Positions 16,709 through 24,635 of a DNA stretch of 64,000 nt are shown piece by piece; the stretch's first letter is position 1, and every line of letters starts with the position of its first letter. The DNA lies in assembly GCF_000252125.1 (NCBI RefSeq), contig NZ_AHKF01000010.1, positions 124,001-188,000 of the forward strand, written 5' to 3'. The notes beneath the pieces were generated by a model. It saw only the letters and a list, made by a program, of their open reading frames with translations, was not told the DNA's origin and made no database searches. The stretch is from Flavobacterium frigoris PS1 (GTDB lineage: Bacteria > Bacteroidota > Bacteroidia > Flavobacteriales > Flavobacteriaceae). A program made the position numbers and the translations under genes.

Positions 16709-17113
16709 TTAGCTCTTTATTTTTTTTACTGTACCATTGACTGTACAACAAGCCTTAACCGTGTTAAATATCGTTCCGAACTTCTCAACATTCTTCTGAA
16801 GTAAATCAATATTTAAACTATCGTCTTGACTGTAAATGATCAATTCATACTGTATTTCATCCATTCTTGGTGGTTTTTCAAGTCGCACAGCATTTACCGT
16901 TAATTCAGCACTTGAATATTCAAAATTCATCATAACAGAAAAACGAGCTACATTTTTCAGAATACAAGCTGAAAAGGAACCTAAAAATAATTCGGCTGGA
17001 TTAGGCAAACTAGCTTCTGTATGGGGAGAAATCCCAAAACTAATCTCAGATTCTTTGATATGTACCCCTGCATCTTTATTTGAGGAAATACTTGCTTTGA
17101 CAGAATAGTTCAT
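16709..17113 (-). CDS. OsmC family peroxiredoxin-like protein
   Basis: The 134-residue protein has the OsmC/Ohr fold pattern: GxSPHTEASLPNPAELFL segment, then the first redox Cys in LGSFSACILKNVA (about residue 50) and the second in TVKACCTVNG (about 122). These cysteines reduce organic hydroperoxides in Ohr/OsmC enzymes. It lies about 130 bp upstream of the MFS gene on the same strand. The subfamily (OsmC, Ohr or YhfA-like) is not resolved. Confidence 0.9.
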   Translation of the reverse strand: MNYSVKASISSNKDAGVHIKESEISFGISPHTEASLPNPAELFLGSFSACILKNVARFSVMMNFEYSSAELTVNAVRLEKPPRMDEIQYELIIYSQDDSLNIDLLQKNVEKFGTIFNTVKACCTVNGTVKKIKS

Positions 17114-17231
17114 AAAGTGATTGGTTTTAGTACTTAGTAATGTGATTTATATTCATGAAGACTATGTTCACAAATGATAATTATTGGTTCTTAATACTCT
17201 AATGTACTTTAGCTATTCCATAAAAACAAGT

Positions 17232-17756
17232 CTAAAAACAAGCTTCTTTACCATAAGGATTGGAATCAAAGTCAATTGTAAAGTTAAACTTTTTGTCATC
17301 TTTGCCTCTTGTATATTCCACATAATCCCAATTTCCTGAATGTGTTACTTTATATTCTCCGTTAACCTCTGTGGCTATTTTTTCAGAATAGTATTTTATA
17401 ATTGTGGGATGCGCACCAGCTTTAGTAAATTCTTCTCTAATAAAAATTAAATCTATCGGCGCTTTTTGGCCTTTGTATTTAATTTGGATCGCATCTCCTT
17501 TATCTGTATAACTTAACCATATCATTCTTGAAGCTACTTTATCGTCTCTGAAACAGATATAATGATCTATGACGGGACTTATACTATCAACATTTAAGGA
17601 GTCTGCTTTTTGATTCTTTACCGTATTTTGCACAACTGGTTTATCAGCAGTACTTTCTAGTTTGTTATCTAAATTAACTGAAGGAGAATTCTCTGTGTTT
17701 TCTTTGCAAGAAAAAATGAACAATATAATTATTAAAGTCAGTACAATTTTTTTCAT
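17232..17756 (-). CDS. Hypothetical lipoprotein
   Basis: The 174-residue product has a short lipoprotein signal (MKKIVLTLIIILFIFSCKEN; Cys17 lipidated) and a low-complexity acidic linker to about residue 60. A compact beta-rich domain follows, with the segments HYICFRDDKVASRMIWLSY and GNWDYVEYTRGKDDKKF. I do not recognise a named family. It starts 16 bp downstream of the helicase stop on the same strand and may be cotranscribed with it. It is likely tethered at the inner or outer membrane. Confidence 0.75.
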   Translation of the reverse strand: MKKIVLTLIIILFIFSCKENTENSPSVNLDNKLESTADKPVVQNTVKNQKADSLNVDSISPVIDHYICFRDDKVASRMIWLSYTDKGDAIQIKYKGQKAPIDLIFIREEFTKAGAHPTIIKYYSEKIATEVNGEYKVTHSGNWDYVEYTRGKDDKKFNFTIDFDSNPYGKEACF

Positions 17757-17772
17757 AGTGATTGTTTTAGGC

Positions 17773-20046
17773 CTAATTCAAACTTGCTTTGAACATTCTC
17801 AATTCATCCCAAGAATATTTCTCCCCGAATTGATCTTTCATAGCCGTCAGTGATTCTTCTTTGTAATGCTTGAAGGCTTCCCCTAATTCCTTGATTTTAT
17901 CTTGTGGCATTATGTCCTGAACACTTACTTTTTTAGATTGAATCAACTTCACTAAATGACTTTCGATGGTTTGGGTGGTTAATTTCCTAATTGTCGCAAT
18001 GTCCTGGATAGAATTCTTGTCAATCCAAAGCTCATAAGTGATCTCTACAGTCGATTTTTTGGGCGCTTTACTATCCGTTTTTTTCTTTGAAGTGTAGCGC
18101 TCCAAGTCTTTTTCGTCTTCAATTAAAGTGACATGCACTTTCTTGAATTGATTTTGGATCGCCTCCGTTTTTCTACTGACGTATTTTTTTATTTCGTCAG
18201 AAGTCAATTTTTCTTTCGAAATAGGCTCTCCTGCCACCACGGTTTCAATCAGTAATTTGGCTTTCATCAATCGCAAAACAGCTTTGGTCTGTAATTCTTC
18301 CAATACAATTAGCTCGTCATAAAATGCTTTCACTTTCTTAATGCGCTTCACCTCCTCGAGTTTCCACAAGATCTCAAAAACTAAATCATCCATGGGTTTC
18401 AGGAAATAACCCAAAGCCGCTTGAATCCTTTCTGATACATGAATCAAATCAACCGTTTCAGAGTTGAAGATTTTATTGAGCTGATGTATAAATTTTTTAG
18501 ATGGATCCAATAACGAATCGATGGCTATTAACTGTTTCGCTGCCCAAACGGAATGTTTTGATTTCTCTGAACTTTCTGATTTTTCTGAATAACTGAACTT
18601 GTGGTTGCGCCATTCTTGTGCCAAATCAGCCCAATCAAAACTGTTAATCAAGTAATTATGAATGAAATTTTTGGTTTCGAAATGCAATGAATTTTTTAAC
18701 AATTCCTCTGAAGCTTTATTTAGCGAGTAATCCATCACATCCTGGTCATTAGAAATGCCGTTCATACGCAACGGAGAGAGTAAAATAAGTCCTTCTAACG
18801 AACGCAAACGCGATAAAGCAACATATGCTTGTCCTGGCATAAAAACCTGCGAAACATCAATTGCAGCTTTGTCAAAAGTAAGACCTTGACTTTTGTGAAC
18901 TGTAATTGCCCATGCTAATTTGATTGGATAATGCACAAAAGTCCCCAAAACCTCTTCTTCAATTTCCTTAGTTGCCTGATCTACCTTGTAGCGAATGTTT
19001 TGCCATTCGTATTTCTCCACTTCTATGGTCTTGTCTTCCTCTGGAAAATGTACAAGAATTTCTTGGCTTGACAACGACTTGATAATTCCCATCTTGCCAT
19101 TAAAATAGTTCTTATCAATAGACAAGTCGTTTTTCACAAACATAATCTGTGCTCCTATTTTGAGCTTTAGGTTTTCTTCAATCGGAAATATTTTTTCAGG
19201 AAAATCACCCACAACATCCGGTTTGTAAGTAATCAACTCTCCTTTTAAATCATGCAAAGCCTGCGAATTCATCGTATCCGCTTTTGCATTATGCGTAGTC
19301 AAGGTTATATATCCTTTATTCGCCTTTAAATCAAAATCAGGTTTAACATATTTGTTCAGCACCTGAATATCTTCAGGAGTGATTTGGTTGTTACGTAAAT
19401 TATTCAAAACTGAAATAAATGTAGTATCCGTCTGACGGAAAATTTTTGATAATTCAATATACAACGGTGGATTTTGTTGCACTACATGCGAATGAAAAAA
19501 GAATTTCCCTTTGTAATAGGCACGTAAAGTTCGCCACTCCTCATCCCGAATCACCGGAGGCAATTGCAATAAATCTCCTATGTACAAAACCTGTACCCCA
19601 CCAAAAGGTGTGGTCTTCTTGCGAACCGTCTGCATCATATAATCCATGGCATCCAACAAATCAGCACGAAGCATACTCACTTCATCAATAACCAGCAGTT
19701 CCATGTTTCGAATCACTGATTTTTTCAGCCCGCCCATTTTAAAATGCCTGCGCAAAGTATCCTTTGACTCGAATTTTACGGTTTCAGTAAACTGAGATTC
19801 AACATTAAACGAAGGTATAAATCCGCCGAAAGGCAATTGAAACATAGAATGTATCGTCACACCTCCAGCATTTAGCGCAGCAATACCAGTAGGTGCTACT
19901 ACCACCGTGTTCTTATGTGTGGTCGCAATAATTTCACGTAAAAGCGTAGTCTTTCCCGTACCTGCTTTACCAGTCAAAAATACAGACCGTTGTGTTTGAT
20001 TAATAAATTGTAAGGTGTATTCTGCGGCTTCGGATATGGCTTGCAT
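17773..20046 (-). CDS. PIF1-like superfamily 1 helicase with C-terminal HTH domain
   Basis: The 757-residue protein starts with the SF1B helicase core: Walker A LTGKAGTGKTTLL (residues 24-36), motif Ia VVAPTGIAALNAGG, Walker B ELLVIDEVSMLRADLLD, motif III GVQVLYIGDLLQLPPV, and motifs V-VI AWAITVHKSQGLTFDKA ... GQAYVALSRLR. This order is diagnostic of PIF1/RecD2-like 5'-3' DNA helicases. Beyond residue 450 lies a helical region and a C-terminal helix-turn-helix (IQDIATIRKLTTQTIESHL) resembling the HTH at the end of RecQ-like helicases. It likely unwinds structured or stalled DNA. The adjacent Skp gene is on the same strand but separated by a terminator. Confidence 0.93.
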   Translation of the reverse strand: MQAISEAAEYTLQFINQTQRSVFLTGKAGTGKTTLLREIIATTHKNTVVVAPTGIAALNAGGVTIHSMFQLPFGGFIPSFNVESQFTETVKFESKDTLRRHFKMGGLKKSVIRNMELLVIDEVSMLRADLLDAMDYMMQTVRKKTTPFGGVQVLYIGDLLQLPPVIRDEEWRTLRAYYKGKFFFHSHVVQQNPPLYIELSKIFRQTDTTFISVLNNLRNNQITPEDIQVLNKYVKPDFDLKANKGYITLTTHNAKADTMNSQALHDLKGELITYKPDVVGDFPEKIFPIEENLKLKIGAQIMFVKNDLSIDKNYFNGKMGIIKSLSSQEILVHFPEEDKTIEVEKYEWQNIRYKVDQATKEIEEEVLGTFVHYPIKLAWAITVHKSQGLTFDKAAIDVSQVFMPGQAYVALSRLRSLEGLILLSPLRMNGISNDQDVMDYSLNKASEELLKNSLHFETKNFIHNYLINSFDWADLAQEWRNHKFSYSEKSESSEKSKHSVWAAKQLIAIDSLLDPSKKFIHQLNKIFNSETVDLIHVSERIQAALGYFLKPMDDLVFEILWKLEEVKRIKKVKAFYDELIVLEELQTKAVLRLMKAKLLIETVVAGEPISKEKLTSDEIKKYVSRKTEAIQNQFKKVHVTLIEDEKDLERYTSKKKTDSKAPKKSTVEITYELWIDKNSIQDIATIRKLTTQTIESHLVKLIQSKKVSVQDIMPQDKIKELGEAFKHYKEESLTAMKDQFGEKYSWDELRMFKASLN

Positions 20047-20206
20047 TAGGCGGATAGATTAAATAGAAATATTTTTTGAAAGGCTTCAAAACTTCTCTTA
20101 AAATGAGTTGAATTAAAGCGTAGTAAAAGTAACTTTTTTATAGTCCGAAAAATAATATCGACTAAAAATATAGAACCAATATTAAGGATATAAGTGCACT
20201 ATAAAA

Positions 20207-20246
20207 AGCAATGCCTTTATTCTAAAAGTAGAATAAAGGCATTGCT
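20207..20246 (-). terminator. Terminator of the OmpH/Skp gene
   Basis: A perfect 18-bp inverted repeat (20207-20224 with 20229-20246) with loop AAAG is followed on the minus strand by TTTTTAT. It lies 20 bp after the stop. Confidence 0.92.
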
Positions 20247-20266
20247 ATGATTAAAAAACCGAGAGA

Positions 20267-20854
20267 TTATTTTTTCTCTTCTGTTTTAGCTTCAGTTTTC
20301 TCTTCTACTTTATCTTCTGTTTTAGCAGCAGTTTTGTATTTGTCATTTAAAGCTTTCACGATATCTTTAGTGATATCATACTTTTCTTCAGCATACAAAA
20401 CAGATGCAGCATCTCCTGTACCATAGATATAAGCGTATCCTTTTTCCTTACCGTAAGCTTTGATGAATTTTTTCACACCACTTACTAAAGTATCCATTTC
20501 ACTTCCGCTTTCTTGTTGCAATTGTTGCGCCAAAGCTTGTTGAGCATAACTCAATTGTTGCTCTCTTTTTTGCAATTCAGCTCCCTTTTTTTGAGCCCAT
20601 TCTTGACCGTTTGCTTGTGCTTGACTTTGAAAGTTAGCAGCATCTTGTTTGAAACGATTAATTTCTGCTTCTAACTGTCTTCCTTTTTCTTCAGACTGTG
20701 CTTTGTATTTTGCTTCAAGATCTTTTGCTTCTGTATATTCTTTCATTAATACCGAAGTATCTACATAAGCTGTTTTTACTTCTTTAACTTCTCCAGTTTT
20801 GTTACATGCAACAACTGAAATAGAAATTGCGATGATTAATAATACTTTTTTCAT
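20267..20854 (-). CDS. OmpH/Skp family periplasmic chaperone-like protein
   Basis: The 195-residue protein has a lipoprotein-like signal (MKKVLLIIAISISVVACNKT), then the OmpH pattern: a short strand with TAYVDTSVLMKEY, a long coiled coil (about residues 40-110, rich in Gln, Glu and Ala) and a returning segment KFIKAYGKEKGYAYIYG. Skp-like proteins hold outer-membrane proteins in the periplasm. Unlike classical Skp it carries a lipobox Cys, so it is probably membrane-tethered. The C-terminal 25 residues are a Glu/Lys/Thr repeat (EEKTEAKTEEKK). Confidence 0.88.
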   Translation of the reverse strand: MKKVLLIIAISISVVACNKTGEVKEVKTAYVDTSVLMKEYTEAKDLEAKYKAQSEEKGRQLEAEINRFKQDAANFQSQAQANGQEWAQKKGAELQKREQQLSYAQQALAQQLQQESGSEMDTLVSGVKKFIKAYGKEKGYAYIYGTGDAASVLYAEEKYDITKDIVKALNDKYKTAAKTEDKVEEKTEAKTEEKK

Positions 20855-20886
20855 TTTGGTTTATTTGTAATTTAAAGTGTTTGAGA

Positions 20887-20894
20887 CAAAAATA
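20887..20894 (-). promoter_or_regulatory. Putative -7 element for the OmpH/Skp gene
   Basis: On the minus strand this reads TATTTTTG, a match to TAnnTTTG, 32 bp before the start codon. No well-placed TTG was seen. Confidence 0.35.
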
Positions 20895-21038
20895 TAAAAA
20901 ATTAGGTAGTATCCTCATAAAGTTTGAAAATTACCAATTATTTATACTATTAGATTTTACTATCGAAAAATGCTAAAGCATAATTTCGATTTATAAAAAA
21001 TGGCTTTATCAGCGCTAAAATGGGCTCGTTTCTAGAAA

Positions 21039-21055
21039 ACGGATACATAATCCGT
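21039..21055 (-). terminator. Short hairpin after the methyltransferase gene
   Basis: ACGGAT-ACATA-ATCCGT is a 6-bp stem followed on the minus strand by TTTTCT, 45 bp after the stop. It is a weak terminator candidate. Confidence 0.35.
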
Positions 21056-21099
21056 ATTTAACTCAAAAAACAATCCTTAAAAGCGCCTTAAAATCGATT

Positions 21100-21951
21100 T
21101 TACTTGTTTTTTAGCACATAAATGTGTGATGAATATTCAAAATTCCGTTTTGCATTCCAGTTTGACTGTAAGCCTACAAAAAATGCTTTTATAAAATTCA
21201 TTTTCCCTGATTTGTATTTTTCTGAAAGCAAGCTCACATAAAAAGAATCAAATTTCATAGGAAGCACTTTTTCTAATTCCATTCCTTCTTTTTCGAAAAG
21301 TGATTTTACTGCTTTTTTAGAGAAATGCCAAAAATGAATTGGTACATCATAGGCAGCCCAAAAAGCACCATAATGTTTTGCATCGAAAGATTTGAAATTT
21401 GGAACCGCCACAATTAATGAACCGTTTGGTTTTAATAATCGTTTCAACTCTTTTATCTGATTATCTAAATCAGGCACATGTTCTAAAACATGCCACATAG
21501 TAATCACATCAAAAGAATGATTTTCTAATTCTGCTGTATCTTCGACAAATGAAACTTCTTTTTTTATGGCTATCGCTTTTGCTTTTTTGCTTGGCTCTAC
21601 TCCTATTATCTGCCAACCGTTTTGTTTTGCAACAGATAAAAAATCTCCCGTCCCAGCACCAATATCCAAAATTCTTCCTTTGTTTGGTTGAAGTGAATTG
21701 ATCAGATTCAATTTATTTTTTAGCGCTATGCTTTTTACAAAGTGGTAGGCTTTTTCGAACAAGGACCTTTTGCTGTCCGTATGCGAAATGTAATCTACAC
21801 TTTCGTAATACTTACCCAAGTTCTCTAAACTGGGTTGCGGATAGGTTATCAACATATCCATTGTTTGGTCATGGTACAAATCAAATGTTTCTTTAGAAAC
21901 AGAATGGTCTTTTACGGTGAGGAAATGTTTTTTATTTGAAATGTCCATCAA
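21100..21951 (-). CDS. Class I SAM-dependent methyltransferase
   Basis: The 283-residue protein contains SAM motif I GRILDIGAGTGDFLSVA (about residues 96-112), the acidic end of strand 2 in IIGVEPSKKA, and motif II/III regions FDVITMWHVLEHVPD and GSLIVAVPNFKSFDAK. This matches the Methyltransf_23/UbiE-like group. The N-terminal LYHDQTMDMLITYPQP segment resembles lipid or polysaccharide methyltransferases; the substrate is unknown. Start is ATG at 21951 or the next codon, also ATG. Confidence 0.88.
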   Translation of the reverse strand: MMDISNKKHFLTVKDHSVSKETFDLYHDQTMDMLITYPQPSLENLGKYYESVDYISHTDSKRSLFEKAYHFVKSIALKNKLNLINSLQPNKGRILDIGAGTGDFLSVAKQNGWQIIGVEPSKKAKAIAIKKEVSFVEDTAELENHSFDVITMWHVLEHVPDLDNQIKELKRLLKPNGSLIVAVPNFKSFDAKHYGAFWAAYDVPIHFWHFSKKAVKSLFEKEGMELEKVLPMKFDSFYVSLLSEKYKSGKMNFIKAFFVGLQSNWNAKRNFEYSSHIYVLKNK

Positions 21952-21987
21952 TTAAATTATATGTGTTTTATGGTTTTTAGCATTAAA

Positions 21988-22017
21988 CCCTGAAAATATT
22001 AAAAAATGTTTTCAGGG
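21988..22017 (-). terminator. Hairpin downstream of mnmG
   Basis: CCCTGAAAA (21988-21996) pairs perfectly with TTTTCAGGG (22009-22017). On the minus strand only a short T-rich tract follows. It lies about 150 bp past the mnmG stop, beyond the 22071 parS site. Confidence 0.5.
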
Positions 22018-22070
22018 CATCATTATATTTTATTTTAAAACTATTCAGCCATAGCAAGGCTTTTGGAGAT

Positions 22071-22086
22071 AGTTTCACGTGGAACA
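22071..22086. other. parS-like ParB binding site, 15/16 match
   Basis: AGTTTCACGTGGAACA differs from the complement of the conserved parS consensus (TGTTTCACGTGGAACA) only at the first base. It lies in the intergenic space after mnmG, about 2.1 kb from the two sites at 24174 and 24220. Confidence 0.7.
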
Positions 22087-22170
22087 AATTGATTTGAGAT
22101 TTAAGATTCTATGTGCTTGATTAAAGACTAAAATCAAAGAACGTTAATCCAACATCTGCAATCACAAAAC

Positions 22171-24042
22171 TTATCTTCCCATGTATATCAACAATACCGA
22201 AATATCACTTGGAGATACTCCACTTATTCTTGATGCTTGAGAAATAGTGATTGGTCTAATTTTAGTCAGTTTTTGTTTGGCTTCAATAGACATTGATTTG
22301 ATTTTATGATAATCAAAATCCTCAGGGATTTTCACGTCTTCTAAACGAGTTAACTTATCAGCATTGTTTCTTTCCTTTTCAATATAACCTGAATACTTAA
22401 CTTGGATTTCTGCTTGTTCCAAAATTTCCTGGTCCACCTCATTTTGTTCTACATACGTTTTTACCTTTTCGAATTTCATTACATCTTGCAAATCTATTTG
22501 AGGTCGAGAAAACACTTTAAATAATTTATCTCCTTGCGTAATAAGTGCCGTTTCTTTTGATTCTAAAATAGGATTAGCCTCTGCAACCGAAACACTAGTT
22601 TCTCTAAAGAACGAAACCATTTTTTCAGACTCCTTCAACTTATGCTCCATGCGACGTAGACGCTTTTCAGAAGCCAAACCTATTTCATGACCCATAGGTG
22701 TTAATCTGAAATCAGCATTATCCTGACGCAAGAGCGTTCTGTATTCTGCTCGAGAAGTAAACATTCTATAAGGCTCTTCTGTACCTTTAGTAATTAAGTC
22801 ATCAATTAAAACTCCTATATAAGCTTCATCTCTTTTCAAAATTAACGGCGCTTTCTCATGCACTTTTAAATGCGCATTGATTCCTGCCATCAAACCTTGA
22901 GAAGCTGCTTCTTCATATCCTGTCGTTCCATTTATCTGACCAGCGAAATATAATCCTTCAACTAACTTCGTTTCTAATGTATGTTTTAATTGTGTTGGTG
23001 GAAAATAATCATACTCGATCGCGTAACCAGCACGAAGGAATTTTACGTTTTCAAATCCCGCAACAGATTTCATTGCTTTATACTGTATATCCGCAGGAAG
23101 CGAAGTTGAAAAACCATTCACATAAACCTCACAAGTCTTCCAACCCTCCGGCTCAATAAACAACTGATGTCTTTCTTTATCTGCAAAACGATTTATTTTA
23201 TCTTCTATGGACGGACAATATCTTGGTCCCATACTTTTGATACGACCGTTAAACATAGGAGAACGATCGAAACCTTCTCTTAAAATATCATGAACATCCA
23301 AAGAAGTATATGTCATATGACAAGATCTCTGATGAATCAAAGGTGTAGTTAAATCAGAATAAGAAAACTTATCTGGCTTAGCATCTCCTTTTTCCTCGTT
23401 CATTTTAGTAAAATCCAAAGAACGACCATCCACTCTAGGAGGCGTTCCAGTTTTCATTCTACCAGATTCAAATCCTGCATTTACTAAATCTTCGGTAATG
23501 CCATAAGCTGCGCTTTCGCCAGCTCTACCCCCGCCGAATTGCTTTTCTCCAATATGAATTAATCCATTCAAGAAAGTACCATTTGTCAAAACTACTGACT
23601 TCGCTTTAATTTCAATTCCAAGCGCAGTACGAATTCCTTTTACTTTTCCACCTTCGATAATCAAGCCCTGTACCATCTCTTGGTAAAAATCAAGGTTAGG
23701 AGTTCCTTCTAACATCATTCGCCACTCTTCAGCAAAACGCATACGATCACTCTGCACCCTTGGAGACCACATAGCAGGACCTTTAGATTTATTCAACATC
23801 TTAAATTGAATAGCAGTCCTATCTGAAACAATTCCAGAGTATCCGCCTAAGGCATCAATCTCACGAACTATCTGCCCTTTCGCAATTCCGCCCATAGCAG
23901 GATTGCATGACATTTGCGCGATATTTTGAAGGCTCATTGTAACCAATAAGGTTTTCGAACCAAGATTAGCGGCAGCGGCAGCGGCTTCAGAACCCGCGTG
24001 ACCAGCACCAACTACAATTACATCGTATTCTTCTTGAAACAT
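22171..24042 (-). CDS. mnmG: tRNA uridine-5-carboxymethylaminomethyl modification enzyme MnmG (GidA)
   Basis: The 623-residue flavoenzyme works with MnmE to place carboxymethylaminomethyl groups on wobble U34 of several tRNAs. The N-terminal FAD motif is VVGAGHAGSEAAAAAANLG (about residues 11-29), followed by the GidA signatures SCNPAMGGIAKG and GTFLNGLIHIGE. The FAD-dependent core includes RAGYAIEYDYFPPTQL and GTTGYEEAASQGLMAG; the C-terminal helical domain ends ISGVSPSDISVLLIYMGR. In many bacteria gidA lies near the replication origin and parAB; here parS sites lie on both sides. A small hairpin (TCCCG-ATTAC-CGGGA, 24061-24075) sits just upstream of its start. Confidence 0.98.
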   Translation of the reverse strand: MFQEEYDVIVVGAGHAGSEAAAAAANLGSKTLLVTMSLQNIAQMSCNPAMGGIAKGQIVREIDALGGYSGIVSDRTAIQFKMLNKSKGPAMWSPRVQSDRMRFAEEWRMMLEGTPNLDFYQEMVQGLIIEGGKVKGIRTALGIEIKAKSVVLTNGTFLNGLIHIGEKQFGGGRAGESAAYGITEDLVNAGFESGRMKTGTPPRVDGRSLDFTKMNEEKGDAKPDKFSYSDLTTPLIHQRSCHMTYTSLDVHDILREGFDRSPMFNGRIKSMGPRYCPSIEDKINRFADKERHQLFIEPEGWKTCEVYVNGFSTSLPADIQYKAMKSVAGFENVKFLRAGYAIEYDYFPPTQLKHTLETKLVEGLYFAGQINGTTGYEEAASQGLMAGINAHLKVHEKAPLILKRDEAYIGVLIDDLITKGTEEPYRMFTSRAEYRTLLRQDNADFRLTPMGHEIGLASEKRLRRMEHKLKESEKMVSFFRETSVSVAEANPILESKETALITQGDKLFKVFSRPQIDLQDVMKFEKVKTYVEQNEVDQEILEQAEIQVKYSGYIEKERNNADKLTRLEDVKIPEDFDYHKIKSMSIEAKQKLTKIRPITISQASRISGVSPSDISVLLIYMGR

Positions 24043-24128
24043 TTATCTTTATGAATTTGTTCCCGATTACCGGGAGTTCGATCCAGACAACAAGTATAAA
24101 AGCTGTCGTCAAAATCTGAATTTAATTT

Positions 24129-24146
24129 AAGTTCCTATCGGAACTT
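24129..24146. repeat. Short palindrome between mnmG and parS sites
   Basis: AAGTTCC-TATC-GGAACTT is a perfect 7-bp stem with a 4-nt loop. With the hairpin at 24061-24075 and two parS palindromes it makes four inverted repeats within 175 bp. Role unknown. Confidence 0.5.
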
Positions 24147-24173
24147 CATTGCTGACCTGTATTTATTTCACGA

Positions 24174-24189
24174 TGTTCCACGTGAAACA
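24174..24189. other. parS centromere site, exact consensus
   Basis: TGTTCCACGTGAAACA is an exact copy of the parS 16-mer known from Bacillus and most bacteria. It is the site where ParB loads to organise the origin region for segregation. It lies in the gap between mnmG and ybeY. Confidence 0.9.
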
Positions 24190-24215
24190 TTCTCTTTTCG
24201 AAATGAATCTGTTGC

Positions 24216-24635
24216 TTACTGTTCCACGTGGAACATCGACAACTTCTCGTCTTCCTTCGAACGCATTAACCGCTCGTCTACTTCTCCTTTATCCTTGTAT
24301 CCGCAGTAGTGTAAAATACCATGCGCCATTACTCGCTTCAACTCGACTTCAAAAGAAACGTTAAAGTCATTAGCATTGTCTTGGACACGTTCTACAGAGA
24401 TGAATATGTCTCCATTAATTTCGTTTCCTACAGTATAATCAAAACTGATAATATCAGTCAAATTATCATGGTTCAAATATTCAAGATTGATTTTGTGTAG
24501 ATATTCGTCATCACAGAAGATATAGCTTATCTCACCTTCTTTCTTGTTTTCTGATACTATAACTGCAGATATCCAAGCGGCAACAGCTTCTTCTTTATCT
24601 AAGTTAAAGTCACTTTCGTAATTAAAATTGATCAT
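24216..24635 (-). CDS. ybeY: Endoribonuclease YbeY (rRNA maturation factor)
   Basis: The 139-residue metalloenzyme takes part in 16S rRNA 3' maturation and 70S quality control. The family core is visible as YLNHDNLTDIISFDY and the zinc motif HGILHYCGYKDKGEVDE (about residues 105-121). The usual HGxLHLxGYDH has Lys-Asp-Lys in place of the last Asp-His, which I believe is common in Bacteroidota. Its ATG overlaps the DUF4175 stop by 4 bp, so the two are coupled. Its final codons double as a parS site. Confidence 0.93.
   Translation of the reverse strand: MINFNYESDFNLDKEEAVAAWISAVIVSENKKEGEISYIFCDDEYLHKINLEYLNHDNLTDIISFDYTVGNEINGDIFISVERVQDNANDFNVSFEVELKRVMAHGILHYCGYKDKGEVDERLMRSKEDEKLSMFHVEQ
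24220..24235. other. parS centromere site, perfect palindrome, inside the ybeY 3' end
   Basis: TGTTCCACGTGGAACA is a fully symmetric parS variant. It encodes the last residues MFHVEQ of YbeY on the minus strand. The centre-to-centre distance to the 24174 site is 46 bp. Confidence 0.88.
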
